DNA of 64,000 bases from Acetobacteraceae bacterium (GTDB taxonomy: Bacteria > Pseudomonadota > Alphaproteobacteria > Acetobacterales > Acetobacteraceae), in assembly GCA_947455205.1 (NCBI GenBank), contig CANGNF010000006.1:87992-151991 (forward strand), in the 5' to 3' direction. The notes under the pieces are model-generated. The model worked only from the letters and a program-made list of their open reading frames with translations, was not told where the DNA came from and made no database searches. Made by a program: the position numbers and the translations under genes. Positions 26,365 to 34,541 of the stretch are shown in pieces. Within the stretch, counting starts at the first letter, position 1, and each line of letters opens with the position of its first letter.

Positions 26365-27210
26365 GTGGACGACGTCAGGACCGATCCGGGGCGGGAGGAC
26401 CGCCAGGCGGACAACCCGAAGAACCAGGTCCAGTCGGTCGCCAAGGCCTTCGCCGTGCTGCACGCCTTCACCGCCGACCGGCCGGAACTGACCATGGCCG
26501 AGGTGGCCGCCCGCGCCGGGCTGGACCGTGGCACCGCCTTTCGCCTGGTGCATACCCTGCTGGGCCTGGGCTACCTGCGGCCGGGCGAGGGCCGCCGCTT
26601 CCGCCTGGCGCTGAAGTGCCTGGAACTGGGCCATGCCGCGCTTTCCGCCGACGACCTGCCCGGCCACGCCGCGCCGCTGCTGCGCGACCTGGTGCCGGCC
26701 ATCGCCGATGCCGGCTCGCTCGGCGTGCTGGACCAGGGCGAGGTGGTGTACCTGGCCAGGGTGGAGGCCGGACTGGACCGCCACGGCGTGCAGCGCCGGC
26801 CGGGCACGCGCATCGGCGCCTATGCCACCGCGCTGGGCCAGGCGATCCTGGCCTGGTTGCCGGAAGCCGAGCAGGTGGCCCAGCTGGAAAGCGCGCCACG
26901 GGTGATGCTTTCCGAGCGCACGGTAACGGGGCTGGCGCCGCTGCTGGCCCGGCTGCGCCAGGTGCGGGCGCAGGGCTACGCGCTGTCCGACGGCGAGAAT
27001 GCCTATGGCCTGTGTACCGTCGCCGCGCCGGTGCTGGATGCGGCCGGGCGGCCGCTGGCCGGGGTAAGCCTGACCATCGCCGGCGGCCGGCTGCCGGCCG
27101 CGGAATTCGCCGCCCTGGCCGCGCCGCGGGTGTGCCGGGTGGCCGCCGAACTGGCGGAGGCCGTGCGCCTTTCCCGCGGCTCCATCGGCCTGCCGGAGGC
27201 GCGGCGATGA
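26365..27210 (+). CDS. IclR-family transcriptional regulator
   Basis: A 281-aa regulator. Residues ~22-85 are the winged helix (QSVAKAFAVLHAFTADRPELTMAEVAARAGLDRG and the following TAFRLVHTLLGLGYL, split here only for quotation). The rest is the IclR effector domain (GVLDQGEVVYLARVE, RIGAYATALGQAILAWLP, GYALSDGENAYGLCTVAAPV). I chose the GTG at 26365 because GGGAG lies 5 bases before it; the alternative GTG at 26335 falls inside the operator palindrome. Its stop overlaps the kinase start (ATGA), so it is the first gene of its own catabolic operon. Confidence 0.92.
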   Translation: MDDVRTDPGREDRQADNPKNQVQSVAKAFAVLHAFTADRPELTMAEVAARAGLDRGTAFRLVHTLLGLGYLRPGEGRRFRLALKCLELGHAALSADDLPGHAAPLLRDLVPAIADAGSLGVLDQGEVVYLARVEAGLDRHGVQRRPGTRIGAYATALGQAILAWLPEAEQVAQLESAPRVMLSERTVTGLAPLLARLRQVRAQGYALSDGENAYGLCTVAAPVLDAAGRPLAGVSLTIAGGRLPAAEFAALAAPRVCRVAAELAEAVRLSRGSIGLPEARR

Positions 27211-28280
27211 GCCACCCGGTATTGCGCCTGCTGGCCGACGACCTGACCGGCGCGCTGGACACCGCCGCCGAGTTCTCCGCGCTGTGCGGCCCGGTGCCGG
27301 TGCGCTGGGGCGCGGCGCCGGAGGTCGGCAGTGCTGCGCTATCGTCCGCCTCGCGCGAACTGGGCCGCGCGGCCGCGCTGGCCGCCGTGGCACCGTTGTT
27401 GCCGGCGCTGGCCGAGGGCGGCATCGCCTACCGCAAGCTGGACAGCCTGCTGCGGGGCCCGGTGGCGGCGGAGCTGGCCGCCTGCTGGGCAACCGGCGCA
27501 TGGGCGTATTGCGTGCTGGCCCCGGCCTTCCCGGCCATGCGCCGCATCGCGCGGGGTGGCGCGGTGCTGGCCGGCACCGCCGAGGGCGGCTGGGCGCCGA
27601 TACCGATGCCGGATTGGGGCGCCGAGGGGCTTGCGGTGCAACGCGGCCAACTGGACGCGCCGCTGCCGCCGGGGATCAGCTGGTTCGACGCCGAGGACGA
27701 CGCCACGCTGGCGCGCATCGTCGTGCTGGGCCGCGCCGCGCCGGGGCGGGTGCTGTGGGCCGGCAGCGGCGGGCTGGCACGCGCCCTGGCCGGCGATGCC
27801 CTCGTGCGGCCGGAGACGCGGCTTGAGGCGCCGGTGCTGGGGCTGTTCGGCTCCGACCAGGCGGCCACGGCGCGGCAACTCGCGGCCTGCGGCGATGCCT
27901 GGCTGCGGGTCAGCGGCGCCGCCGAAGCACCCCGCGTGGCGGCGCGGCAGGTGGCGCTGGTCAGCCTGGCGCTGCCCGAGGGCACACCGCGCGCCGAGGC
28001 CGCCGCGCGCATCGCCACCGAATTCGCCGCGCTGCTGCGGACCCTGCCGCGCCCGGGCACGCTGATCGTCGCCGGCGGGGAAACCCTGCGCGCGGTCTGC
28101 GACGCCCTGGGCGCCGAGGGTCTGCTGGCCGAGGGGCTGGTGGCACCCGGCGTGCCGCGCTCCCGCCTGCTGGGCGGCGCCTGGTCCGGCCTTCCCGTCA
28201 TTTCCAAATCCGGCGCCTTCGGCGGGGATGCGCTGTGGCGCGACCTGCTGGCGGCGCAGCCATGGAGCAAGCACGCATGA
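27207..28280 (+). CDS. four-carbon acid sugar kinase family (DUF1537)
   Basis: ATP-dependent kinase of the DUF1537 family, members of which phosphorylate D-threonate, D-erythronate or similar sugar acids. The N-terminal substrate domain has LLADDLTGALDTAAEF and KLDSLLRGPVAAEL. The nucleotide-binding C-terminal domain has LIVAGGETLRAVCDALG and PVISKSGAFGGDALW. At 357 aa it is shorter than the usual ~420. The ATG overlaps the iclR stop; the open frame continues upstream through iclR in another register and was ignored. The next gene, a PdxA homologue, is its known metabolic partner in tetronate catabolism. Confidence 0.88.
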   Translation: MSHPVLRLLADDLTGALDTAAEFSALCGPVPVRWGAAPEVGSAALSSASRELGRAAALAAVAPLLPALAEGGIAYRKLDSLLRGPVAAELAACWATGAWAYCVLAPAFPAMRRIARGGAVLAGTAEGGWAPIPMPDWGAEGLAVQRGQLDAPLPPGISWFDAEDDATLARIVVLGRAAPGRVLWAGSGGLARALAGDALVRPETRLEAPVLGLFGSDQAATARQLAACGDAWLRVSGAAEAPRVAARQVALVSLALPEGTPRAEAAARIATEFAALLRTLPRPGTLIVAGGETLRAVCDALGAEGLLAEGLVAPGVPRSRLLGGAWSGLPVISKSGAFGGDALWRDLLAAQPWSKHA

Positions 28281-29296
28281 CCCACCTCGCCATCACCATG
28301 GGCGACCCGGCCGGCATCGGGCCGGAGATCATCGTCAAGGCCGCGCAGGCGCTGGCGCCGCAACTCACCAGCGGCAAGCTCAAGCTGCTCGTCATCGGCC
28401 ACGGCACCGCGCTGCGCGCCGCGCGCGACGCCTTCGCGCCCGGGCTGGCGCTGCCGGAGGTGAGCGTCGAGGGCGACTGGCCGGCGCTGGCCTTCCTGCA
28501 GGCCGGCGAGGAACGCGCGCCGATCCAGCTCGGCCAGCTTTCCTCGGAAGCCGGTCGCTTCGCCTTCCTCGCCATCGAGCAGGGCGTGAAGCTGGCCCAG
28601 GCCGGGCGCGTCGCCGCGCTGGTGACGGCGCCGCTGAACAAGGAAGCGCTGAACGACGCCGGCTACCATTATGCCGGCCATACCGAGATGCTGGCCGAGC
28701 TGACGGGCATGAAGGGCAGCGTGATGATGCTGGCGCATGGCAACATGCGCGTCAGCCATGTGACCACCCATTGCGCGCTGGAGGATGTGCCGAAGCGCGT
28801 GACGCCGCAGCGCATCCGCCTGGTGCTGGACCTGACGCAGGACGCGCTGCAGCGCATGGGGATGGAGCGGCCGCACATCGCCGTGGCGGCGCTGAACCCG
28901 CATGCCGGCGAGGGCGGGCTGTTCGGCCGACAGGATATCGACGTGGTGGCGCCGACCATCGCAGAGGCCAATGCGGATGGCATGCACGTGACCGGCCCGG
29001 CGCCCGGCGACACCGTCTTCGTCAAGCTGCGCGCCGGGCAGTTCGACGCCGTGGTGGCGATGTACCACGACCAGGGCCACATCCCGGTCAAGCTGCTGGG
29101 CTTCCACGTGAACCCGGAGACCGGGAAGTGGGATGCGCTGTCCGGCGTCAACATCACGCTGGGCCTGCCGGTCATCCGCACCAGCGTGGACCACGGCACC
29201 GCCTTCGATATCGCCGGCCAGGGCATCGCCAGCGAGCGCAGCCTGATCGAAGCCATCGAATACGCCGAACAACTCGCCTTCGGGAGGCACGCATGA
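28277..29296 (+). CDS. pdxA2: PdxA2-type 4-phospho-acid dehydrogenase
   Basis: A 339-aa member of the 4-hydroxythreonine-4-phosphate dehydrogenase family. Next to a DUF1537 kinase the expected role is oxidative decarboxylation of D-threonate- or D-erythronate-4-phosphate to dihydroxyacetone phosphate. It has ITMGDPAGIGPEIIVKA, metal histidines in YHYAGHTEMLAELTG, VAMYHDQGHIPVKLLGF and TSVDHGTAFDIAG. I preferred the ATG at 28277 (GGAG upstream, ATGA overlap with the kinase stop) to an in-frame ATG at 28262. A role in vitamin B6 synthesis is possible but less likely given the context. Confidence 0.88.
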   Translation: MTHLAITMGDPAGIGPEIIVKAAQALAPQLTSGKLKLLVIGHGTALRAARDAFAPGLALPEVSVEGDWPALAFLQAGEERAPIQLGQLSSEAGRFAFLAIEQGVKLAQAGRVAALVTAPLNKEALNDAGYHYAGHTEMLAELTGMKGSVMMLAHGNMRVSHVTTHCALEDVPKRVTPQRIRLVLDLTQDALQRMGMERPHIAVAALNPHAGEGGLFGRQDIDVVAPTIAEANADGMHVTGPAPGDTVFVKLRAGQFDAVVAMYHDQGHIPVKLLGFHVNPETGKWDALSGVNITLGLPVIRTSVDHGTAFDIAGQGIASERSLIEAIEYAEQLAFGRHA

Positions 29297-30389
29297 GCGA
29301 CCTGCTCCGCCCCATCGAGATCGCCCGCCCGGCATCGCTGGAATTCGGCGCCGGCCTGGTCGGCCGCGTCGGCGCCTGGGCGAAGGAGCGCGGCGTGACG
29401 CGCACGCTGGTCATCACCGGCCGCAGCGGCGCCAGGCGCGTGGACCTGCTGGCGCTGCCGGGCCAGGTGGAGGTGTGGAACCAGGCGCAGCCTGAGCCGG
29501 ACATTCCCGACCTGGACGCCGCGCTGCGCGTGGCGGCGCGGGTGCAGCCGCAACTGGTGGTCGGCTTCGGCGGCGGCAGCGCCATGGACCTGGCCAAGCT
29601 GGTGGCGGTGCTGCCGGGCAGCGGCCAGACCCTGCATGAGGTGGTCGGGCCGGAGAAGGTCAACGGCCGCAAGGTACTGCTGGCGCAGGTGCCCACCACC
29701 TCCGGCACCGGCAGCGAGGCCGGCACCCGCGCCCTGGTCACCGACCCCGCCACGCAGAACAAGCTGGCGGTGCAGAGCCGGCACATGATGGCCGACCTGG
29801 CCGTGGTGGACCCGGACCTGACGATCAGCGTGCCCTCGGCCGTCACCGCCTTCACCGGCGTGGACGCGCTGGCGCATTGCGCGGAGGCTTCACCTCGAAG
29901 AAGGCGCATCCGCTGATCGACCTCTACGCGCTGGAGGGTATCCGGCTGGTGGGCAAGTACCTGGCCCGCGCGGTGCAGGATGCCGGCGACCGCGAGGCAC
30001 GTGCGGGCCTCGCGCTGGCCTCCCTGTACGGCGGCTATTCGCTGGGGCCGGTGAACACCACGGCGGGGCACGCCGTGGCCTATCCGCTGGGCACGCGCCA
30101 CCATGTGCCGCATGGCTTGGCCTGCGCGCTGATCTTCCCGCACACGCTGGCCTTCAACGCGCCGGCGGTGCAGGCCAAGACCGAACAGGTGCTGGAAGTG
30201 CTGGGCGGCGACGCCTTCGGCTGGTGCGCGTCGCTCGGCATCGACATGCGGCTGCGCGCGCAGGGCGTGCCGCGCGAGGACCTGGGGACCATGGCGACCG
30301 AGGCGCACGCGATCCGCCGCCTGCTGGACAACAACCCGCGCGAGATCTCGCGCGAGCAGATCCTGGCGATGTACGAGGCGGCGTTCTGA
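29293..30389 (+). pseudogene. iron-containing alcohol dehydrogenase, interrupted by a -1 frameshift
   Basis: A group III metal-dependent alcohol dehydrogenase split by one missing base. The first part (from the ATG at 29293) has VGFGGGSAMDLAKL, TTSGTGSEAGTRALVTD and TGVDALAHCAEA, then runs into an early stop at about 29916. The second part, one frame over from about 29889, continues exactly as the family should (FTSKKAHPLIDLYALEGIRL, NTTAGHAVAYPLGTRHHVPHG) to the stop at 30387-30389. Adding one base after 29888 restores a 365-aa protein with all metal-binding Asp/His residues. It is either a real inactivation or a sequence error. Both junctions with neighbours remain tightly coupled. Confidence 0.9.
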
Positions 30390-31534
30390 TGACGGTCATC
30401 GACAAGCCCGCGCTGCTGGCCACGGTGGAACCCGGCCGCAGCGAATGCTTCATCCCCACCCCCTGCGTACAGAACCACGCCAGCTTCATCCATGTGCTGC
30501 CGGATGGCGCGCTGGGCTGCGTCTGGTTCGGCGGCACGCAGGAAGGCATCCCGGACATCAGCGTCCACCTCTCTCGGCTTGAGGCTGGCGCCACGCGCTG
30601 GAGCGCCGCCGAAAAACTCTCGGACGACCCGACGCGCAGCGAGCAGAACCCGCTGCTGTTCACCACGCCTTCCGGCGCGCTGTGGCTGCTGTGGACCGCA
30701 CAACTGGGCGGCAACCAGGACACGGCGTTGATCCGCCGCCGCGTCTCGCACGACAGCGGCCGCACATGGAACGCGGTGGAGGAGATGATCCCGGAGAAGC
30801 CGGGCTTCGGCACCTTCATCCGCAGCCGCATCGTGGTGAACCCGCGCGGCGAATGGCTGCTGCCGATCTGGCGCTGCACCAAGCCGCCCGAGGGCGCCTG
30901 GACCGGCAATCTCGACACCTCCTCGGTGCTGATCAGCGCCGACGAGGGCAAGACCTGGCGCGAGAGCGCGGTGCCCGGCAGCACCGGCTGCGTGCACATG
31001 TCCATCGTGCCGCATGGCGCCGCGCTGGTGGCGCTGTACCGCAGCCGCTGGGCGGACAACGTGTACCGCTCAGTCTCCCACGACGGTGGCGAGACCTGGT
31101 CCGCCCCGCAGCCGACGGAGCTGCCCAACAACAACAGCAGCGTCATGGCGCTCACGCTCGCCAGCGGTGCCATCGCGCTGATGTACAATGAAAGCAGCGC
31201 CGCCGACGCCACCGGCCGCCGCGCCTCGCTGTATGACGACATCGGCGGCGCGGAAGTGGTCGCCTCCATGTCGCGCGAGGCGTTCTGGGGCGCGCCGCGG
31301 GCGCCGATGAGCATTGCGCTGTCGCATGACGGCGGCATCACCTGGCCGCATCGCCGCAACCTGGAAGTGGGCGACGGTTTCTGCATGACCAACAACAGCA
31401 AGGACAAGCTGAACCGCGAGTTCAGCTACCCGTCGCTGTGCCAATCCGCCGATGGCGCGCTGCACCTGGCCTACACCTACTGGCGCCAGGCGATCAAATA
31501 CGTCCGCACCGACGAGAACTGGATCAAGGCATGA
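30389..31534 (+). CDS. sialidase-fold BNR/Asp-box protein, probably cytoplasmic
   Basis: A 381-aa six-bladed propeller protein of the exo-alpha-sialidase-like family. Four Asp boxes are clear: SHDSGRTW, SADEGKTW, SHDGGETW and SHDGGITW. Conserved arginine-containing blocks include FIRSRIVVNPRGEWLLP and LVALYRSRWADNVYRS. No signal peptide or membrane segment is present, so it acts inside the cell, unlike secreted sialidases. It could be a lyase, isomerase or glycosidase for a sugar-acid conjugate. The ATG overlaps the dehydrogenase stop by one base, and its own stop overlaps the next start, placing it in the catabolic operon. Confidence 0.85.
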   Translation: MTVIDKPALLATVEPGRSECFIPTPCVQNHASFIHVLPDGALGCVWFGGTQEGIPDISVHLSRLEAGATRWSAAEKLSDDPTRSEQNPLLFTTPSGALWLLWTAQLGGNQDTALIRRRVSHDSGRTWNAVEEMIPEKPGFGTFIRSRIVVNPRGEWLLPIWRCTKPPEGAWTGNLDTSSVLISADEGKTWRESAVPGSTGCVHMSIVPHGAALVALYRSRWADNVYRSVSHDGGETWSAPQPTELPNNNSSVMALTLASGAIALMYNESSAADATGRRASLYDDIGGAEVVASMSREAFWGAPRAPMSIALSHDGGITWPHRRNLEVGDGFCMTNNSKDKLNREFSYPSLCQSADGALHLAYTYWRQAIKYVRTDENWIKA

Positions 31535-32418
31535 CCCTCCACCCGCGCGGCGTCTTCTCCGCCGCCCTCGCCCCGCTCGACGCGCAGCTGAACCCGGACC
31601 ATGGCCGCTTCGTCGCGCACTGCAAGCGCCTGCTGGCCGAGGGCTGCGACGGCATCGCCATGCTCGGCACCACGGGGGAGGCGAACAGCTTCGGCCTGGA
31701 TGAGCGCCGCGCCCTGCTGGAAGCCGCGCTGCAAGGCGGCGTGCGGCCTGACCAACTGCTGCCCGGCACCGGCGTGGCGGCGCTGACCGACACGGTGGCG
31801 CTGACGCGGCACGCGCTGGCCCATGGCGTCACCACCGTCGTGATGCTGCCGCCCTTCTACTACAAGGGCATCAGCGATGACGGGCTGTTCGCCAGCTATG
31901 CCGAGGTGATCGAGCGCGTGGCCGACAGCCGGCTGCGCGTGGTGCTGTACCACATCCCCCAGATGTCGGCGGTGCCGATCCCCTTCGCCGTCATCGCCCG
32001 GCTGCGGCAGCGCTACCCCGGCGTGTTCACCGGCATCAAGGACAGCGCCGGCGACTTCGCCAACATGCAGGCGCTGGTGCGCGAATTCCCCGGCCTGTCG
32101 GTGCTGGCCGGCGCCGACCCGCTGATGCTGCCGCTGCTGCGTGAAGGCGGCGCCGGCTGCATCACTGCCACCTCCAACCTGGTCGCGACCGAACTGGCCT
32201 TCGTGTTCCGCCACTTCGCCGACCCGGCCAAGGCGGCCGAGGTGGACGCCGCGCAGGCGCGCATCGTGGCCGCGCGCAACAAGGCGTCGCGCTTCGCGCA
32301 GATGGCGTCGCTGAAGGTGATGCTGGGGGCGAAGCTGAATGATGCCGAATGGCACCGCCTGCGCCCGCCGCTGCTGCCGCTGACGCCGGAAGAAACCGCC
32401 GCGCTGCTGGCCGACTGA
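31531..32418 (+). CDS. dihydrodipicolinate synthase-family aldolase/lyase
   Basis: A 295-aa class I (Schiff-base) TIM-barrel enzyme. It has GIAMLGTTGEANSFGLDERR, the catalytic Tyr140 in VVLYHIPQMS and Lys170 in FTGIKDSAGDF. The family includes DapA, N-acetylneuraminate lyase, 2-keto-3-deoxygluconate aldolase and keto-deoxy-sugar-acid dehydratases. With a kinase/PdxA2 pair and a sialidase-fold protein nearby, a retro-aldol or dehydration step on a keto-deoxy acid is more likely than lysine synthesis. The ATG overlaps the upstream stop (ATGA). Confidence 0.9.
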   Translation: MTLHPRGVFSAALAPLDAQLNPDHGRFVAHCKRLLAEGCDGIAMLGTTGEANSFGLDERRALLEAALQGGVRPDQLLPGTGVAALTDTVALTRHALAHGVTTVVMLPPFYYKGISDDGLFASYAEVIERVADSRLRVVLYHIPQMSAVPIPFAVIARLRQRYPGVFTGIKDSAGDFANMQALVREFPGLSVLAGADPLMLPLLREGGAGCITATSNLVATELAFVFRHFADPAKAAEVDAAQARIVAARNKASRFAQMASLKVMLGAKLNDAEWHRLRPPLLPLTPEETAALLAD

Positions 32419-32439
32419 AGCCCCTGGGAGAAGAAGAAC

Positions 32440-33408
32440 ATGGAACGCCGTACACTCATCGCCGCGGGCCTTGGCCTGCTTGCCGCCCCCGCCGTGCAGG
32501 CGCAGGAAAGCTGGCCGCAGGGCCGGCCGCTGCGCGTCATCTGCCCCTGGCCGCCGGGCGCGGCCAACGACACGCTGGCGCGGCTGACCGCCCAGCGCCT
32601 GAACGAGAAGCTGGGCGCCAATGCGGTGGCGGAAAACCGCACCGGCGGCGCCGGCCTCATCGGCACCAACGCCGTGCTGCAGGCGGCGCCGGACGGCTAC
32701 ACGCTGCTGGCCAGCGCCTTCAACACCGCGGTCATGCCGCTGGTGCTGAAGAACGCGCAATTCGACCCGCAGAAGGACCTGGAGGTCTGCGCCCGCACCG
32801 CCCAGGCGCCGCTGGTGATGGTGATGAGCGGCACCCGGCAGGAGAAGACGCTGGCCGAGGTGATCGCCGCCATCAAGGCCAGGCCGCGCGACTGGTCCAT
32901 CGCGATCTCCTCGCTCGGCGCCGCCTCGCACCTGGCGACCATCGAGTTCCTGCGCCGCACCGGCATCACCGCCGACCTGGTGACGTATCGCGGCACCCAG
33001 CCGGCACTGACGGATTTGATGAGCGGCACCGTGCACCTGCTGATCGACAACAGCTTCGCGCTGCTGCCGGCCACCGGGGATGGCAAGGTCCGCGCGCTGG
33101 GTATCGCCACGAAGCAGCGCAGCGCCCTGGCGCCCAGCGTGCCGACCATGGCGGAGGCTGGGCTACCCGGCTACGAGTTCCAGTCCTGGTACGGGGTCTG
33201 GGCGCCCAAGGGCACGCCGGCGGCGATCTGCCAGCGCATCAACGCGCTGATGCAGGAAACCATGCGCGACCCCGCGATCACCCAGCGCCTCAGCAGCCAG
33301 GTGCTGGAGCCGGTGACCGAGAGCATCGCCGAGAGCCGCGCCTTCATCGCCGCCGAGATCAGCCGGGCCAGCGAGCTGCTGCGGAGCGTGAACTACCAGC
33401 CGGAATGA
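32440..33408 (+). CDS. Bug-family (TTT) substrate-binding protein 4
   Basis: Periplasmic receptor of 322 aa. A twin-arginine-like signal MERRTLIAAGLGLLAAPAVQA is followed by RPLRVICPWPPGAANDTLARL, VAENRTGGAGLIGTN, APDGYTLLASAF and [28 protein letters not shown] ribosome site precedes the ATG. It lies 21 bases after the aldolase gene and is probably the uptake receptor of this catabolic locus. No TctA/TctB genes are near, so it must use a shared membrane unit. Confidence 0.9.
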   Translation: MERRTLIAAGLGLLAAPAVQAQESWPQGRPLRVICPWPPGAANDTLARLTAQRLNEKLGANAVAENRTGGAGLIGTNAVLQAAPDGYTLLASAFNTAVMPLVLKNAQFDPQKDLEVCARTAQAPLVMVMSGTRQEKTLAEVIAAIKARPRDWSIAISSLGAASHLATIEFLRRTGITADLVTYRGTQPALTDLMSGTVHLLIDNSFALLPATGDGKVRALGIATKQRSALAPSVPTMAEAGLPGYEFQSWYGVWAPKGTPAAICQRINALMQETMRDPAITQRLSSQVLEPVTESIAESRAFIAAEISRASELLRSVNYQPE

Positions 33409-33428
33409 GCCCGGCCCATTGACGCCGG

Positions 33429-33454
33429 CCGCGCCAGCGAGAAGGCTGGCGCGG
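33429..33454 (+). terminator. 10-bp perfect hairpin between Bug protein 4 and the LigJ-like gene
   Basis: CCGCGCCAGC (33429-33438) and GCTGGCGCGG (33445-33454) pair around a GAGAAG loop in the 77-bp gap. There is no U-tract. It may attenuate read-through from the catabolic operon into the hydratase gene. Confidence 0.5.
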
Positions 33455-33485
33455 ACAACCCCTTGCCGCGAAGGGCGCCGGCGCC

Positions 33486-34511
33486 ATGATCATCGACTGC
33501 CACGGCCACTACACCACCTCGCCCAAGTCGCACGAGGCCTGGCGCCAGTCCCAGTTGCAGGCGCTGCTGGACGGCGCGCCGATGCCGGCCCGCCCGGCGA
33601 TCAGTGATGACGAGATCCGCGACAGCATCACCAATGGCCAGTTGCGGATGCAGCGGGAACGCGGGACCGACCTGACCATCTTCTCCCCCCGCGCCGCCGG
33701 CATGGGCCACCACGCCGGCGACAGCGCCGCCAACCAGGCCTGGGCGCGGGCCTGCAATGAACTGATCCAGCGGGTCTGCGCGCTGTTCCCGCGCAACTTC
33801 GTCGGCGTCTGCATGCTGCCGCAGGTCGCCGGCGCCGGCGTCGGCCCCTGCGTCGAGGAACTGGAGCGCTGCGTCACCCAGCAGGGCTTCATCGGCTGCA
33901 ACCTGAACCCGGACCCGTCCGGCGGCTTCTGGCAATCCCCGCCGCTGACCGACCGCTACTGGTACCCGCTGTATGAAAAGATGGTGGAGCTGGACGTGCC
34001 GGCCATGGTCCACGTCTCCTTCGCCTGCAACAGCTGCTTCCACACCACCGGCGCGCATTACATCAATGGCGACACCACCGCCTTCATGCAGCTGATCCAG
34101 GGCGACCTGTTCCGCGACTTCCCGACGCTGAAGCTGATCATCCCGCATGGCGGCGGCGCGGTGCCCTATCACTGGGGCCGCTATCGCGGCCTGGCACAGG
34201 TGCTGAAGAAGCCCGAGCTGGCCGAGCACCTGATGCGGAACGTGTTCTTCGACACCTGCGTCTACCACCTGCCGGGGATCGAGCTGCTGGCCAAGGTGAT
34301 CCCGGTGAAGAACATCCTGTTCGCGTCGGAGATGATCGGCGCCGTGCCGGGCATCGACCCCGAGACCGGCCACAACTTCGACGACACCAAGCGCTACGTG
34401 GACGCCCTGCCGCTCTCCACCGAGGATCGCGCGCTGATCTACGAGGGCAATGCCCGGCGCGCCTATGGCCGGCTCTCGGCCCAGTTGGAGCGCCAGTTCG
34501 CGGGCGGTTGA
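33486..34511 (+). CDS. amidohydrolase-superfamily protein, 4-oxalomesaconate hydratase (LigJ)-like
   Basis: A 341-aa TIM-barrel metal enzyme. The start MIIDCHGHYTTSPKSHEAWR gives metal ligands His6 and His8. Further histidines occur in MVHVSFACN and LIIPHGGGAVPYHWGRYRG, and the late acidic ligand is the Glu of LFASEMIGAV, as in LigJ rather than the Asp of most relatives. LigJ hydrates 4-oxalomesaconate in protocatechuate 4,5-cleavage and gallate degradation. No other genes of that pathway are in the window, so it may serve an analogous unsaturated tricarboxylic acid. Assignment rests on the N-terminal and SEMIGAV motifs. Confidence 0.75.
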   Translation: MIIDCHGHYTTSPKSHEAWRQSQLQALLDGAPMPARPAISDDEIRDSITNGQLRMQRERGTDLTIFSPRAAGMGHHAGDSAANQAWARACNELIQRVCALFPRNFVGVCMLPQVAGAGVGPCVEELERCVTQQGFIGCNLNPDPSGGFWQSPPLTDRYWYPLYEKMVELDVPAMVHVSFACNSCFHTTGAHYINGDTTAFMQLIQGDLFRDFPTLKLIIPHGGGAVPYHWGRYRGLAQVLKKPELAEHLMRNVFFDTCVYHLPGIELLAKVIPVKNILFASEMIGAVPGIDPETGHNFDDTKRYVDALPLSTEDRALIYEGNARRAYGRLSAQLERQFAGG

Positions 34512-34541
34512 CCCGTTCCGGCCAGGCCATAAGCTGCGGGC

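Noticed and set aside
26325..27206. N-terminal extension of the DUF1537 kinase frame through iclR
   Set aside because: The frame is open but Arg/Gly-rich, and iclR in the other register is clearly the real gene; the kinase motif starts right after the ATGA junction.
29877..30389. C-terminal half of the alcohol dehydrogenase as a separate gene
   Set aside because: It lacks the cofactor domain and continues the upstream half exactly after one missing base, so both parts are one broken gene.
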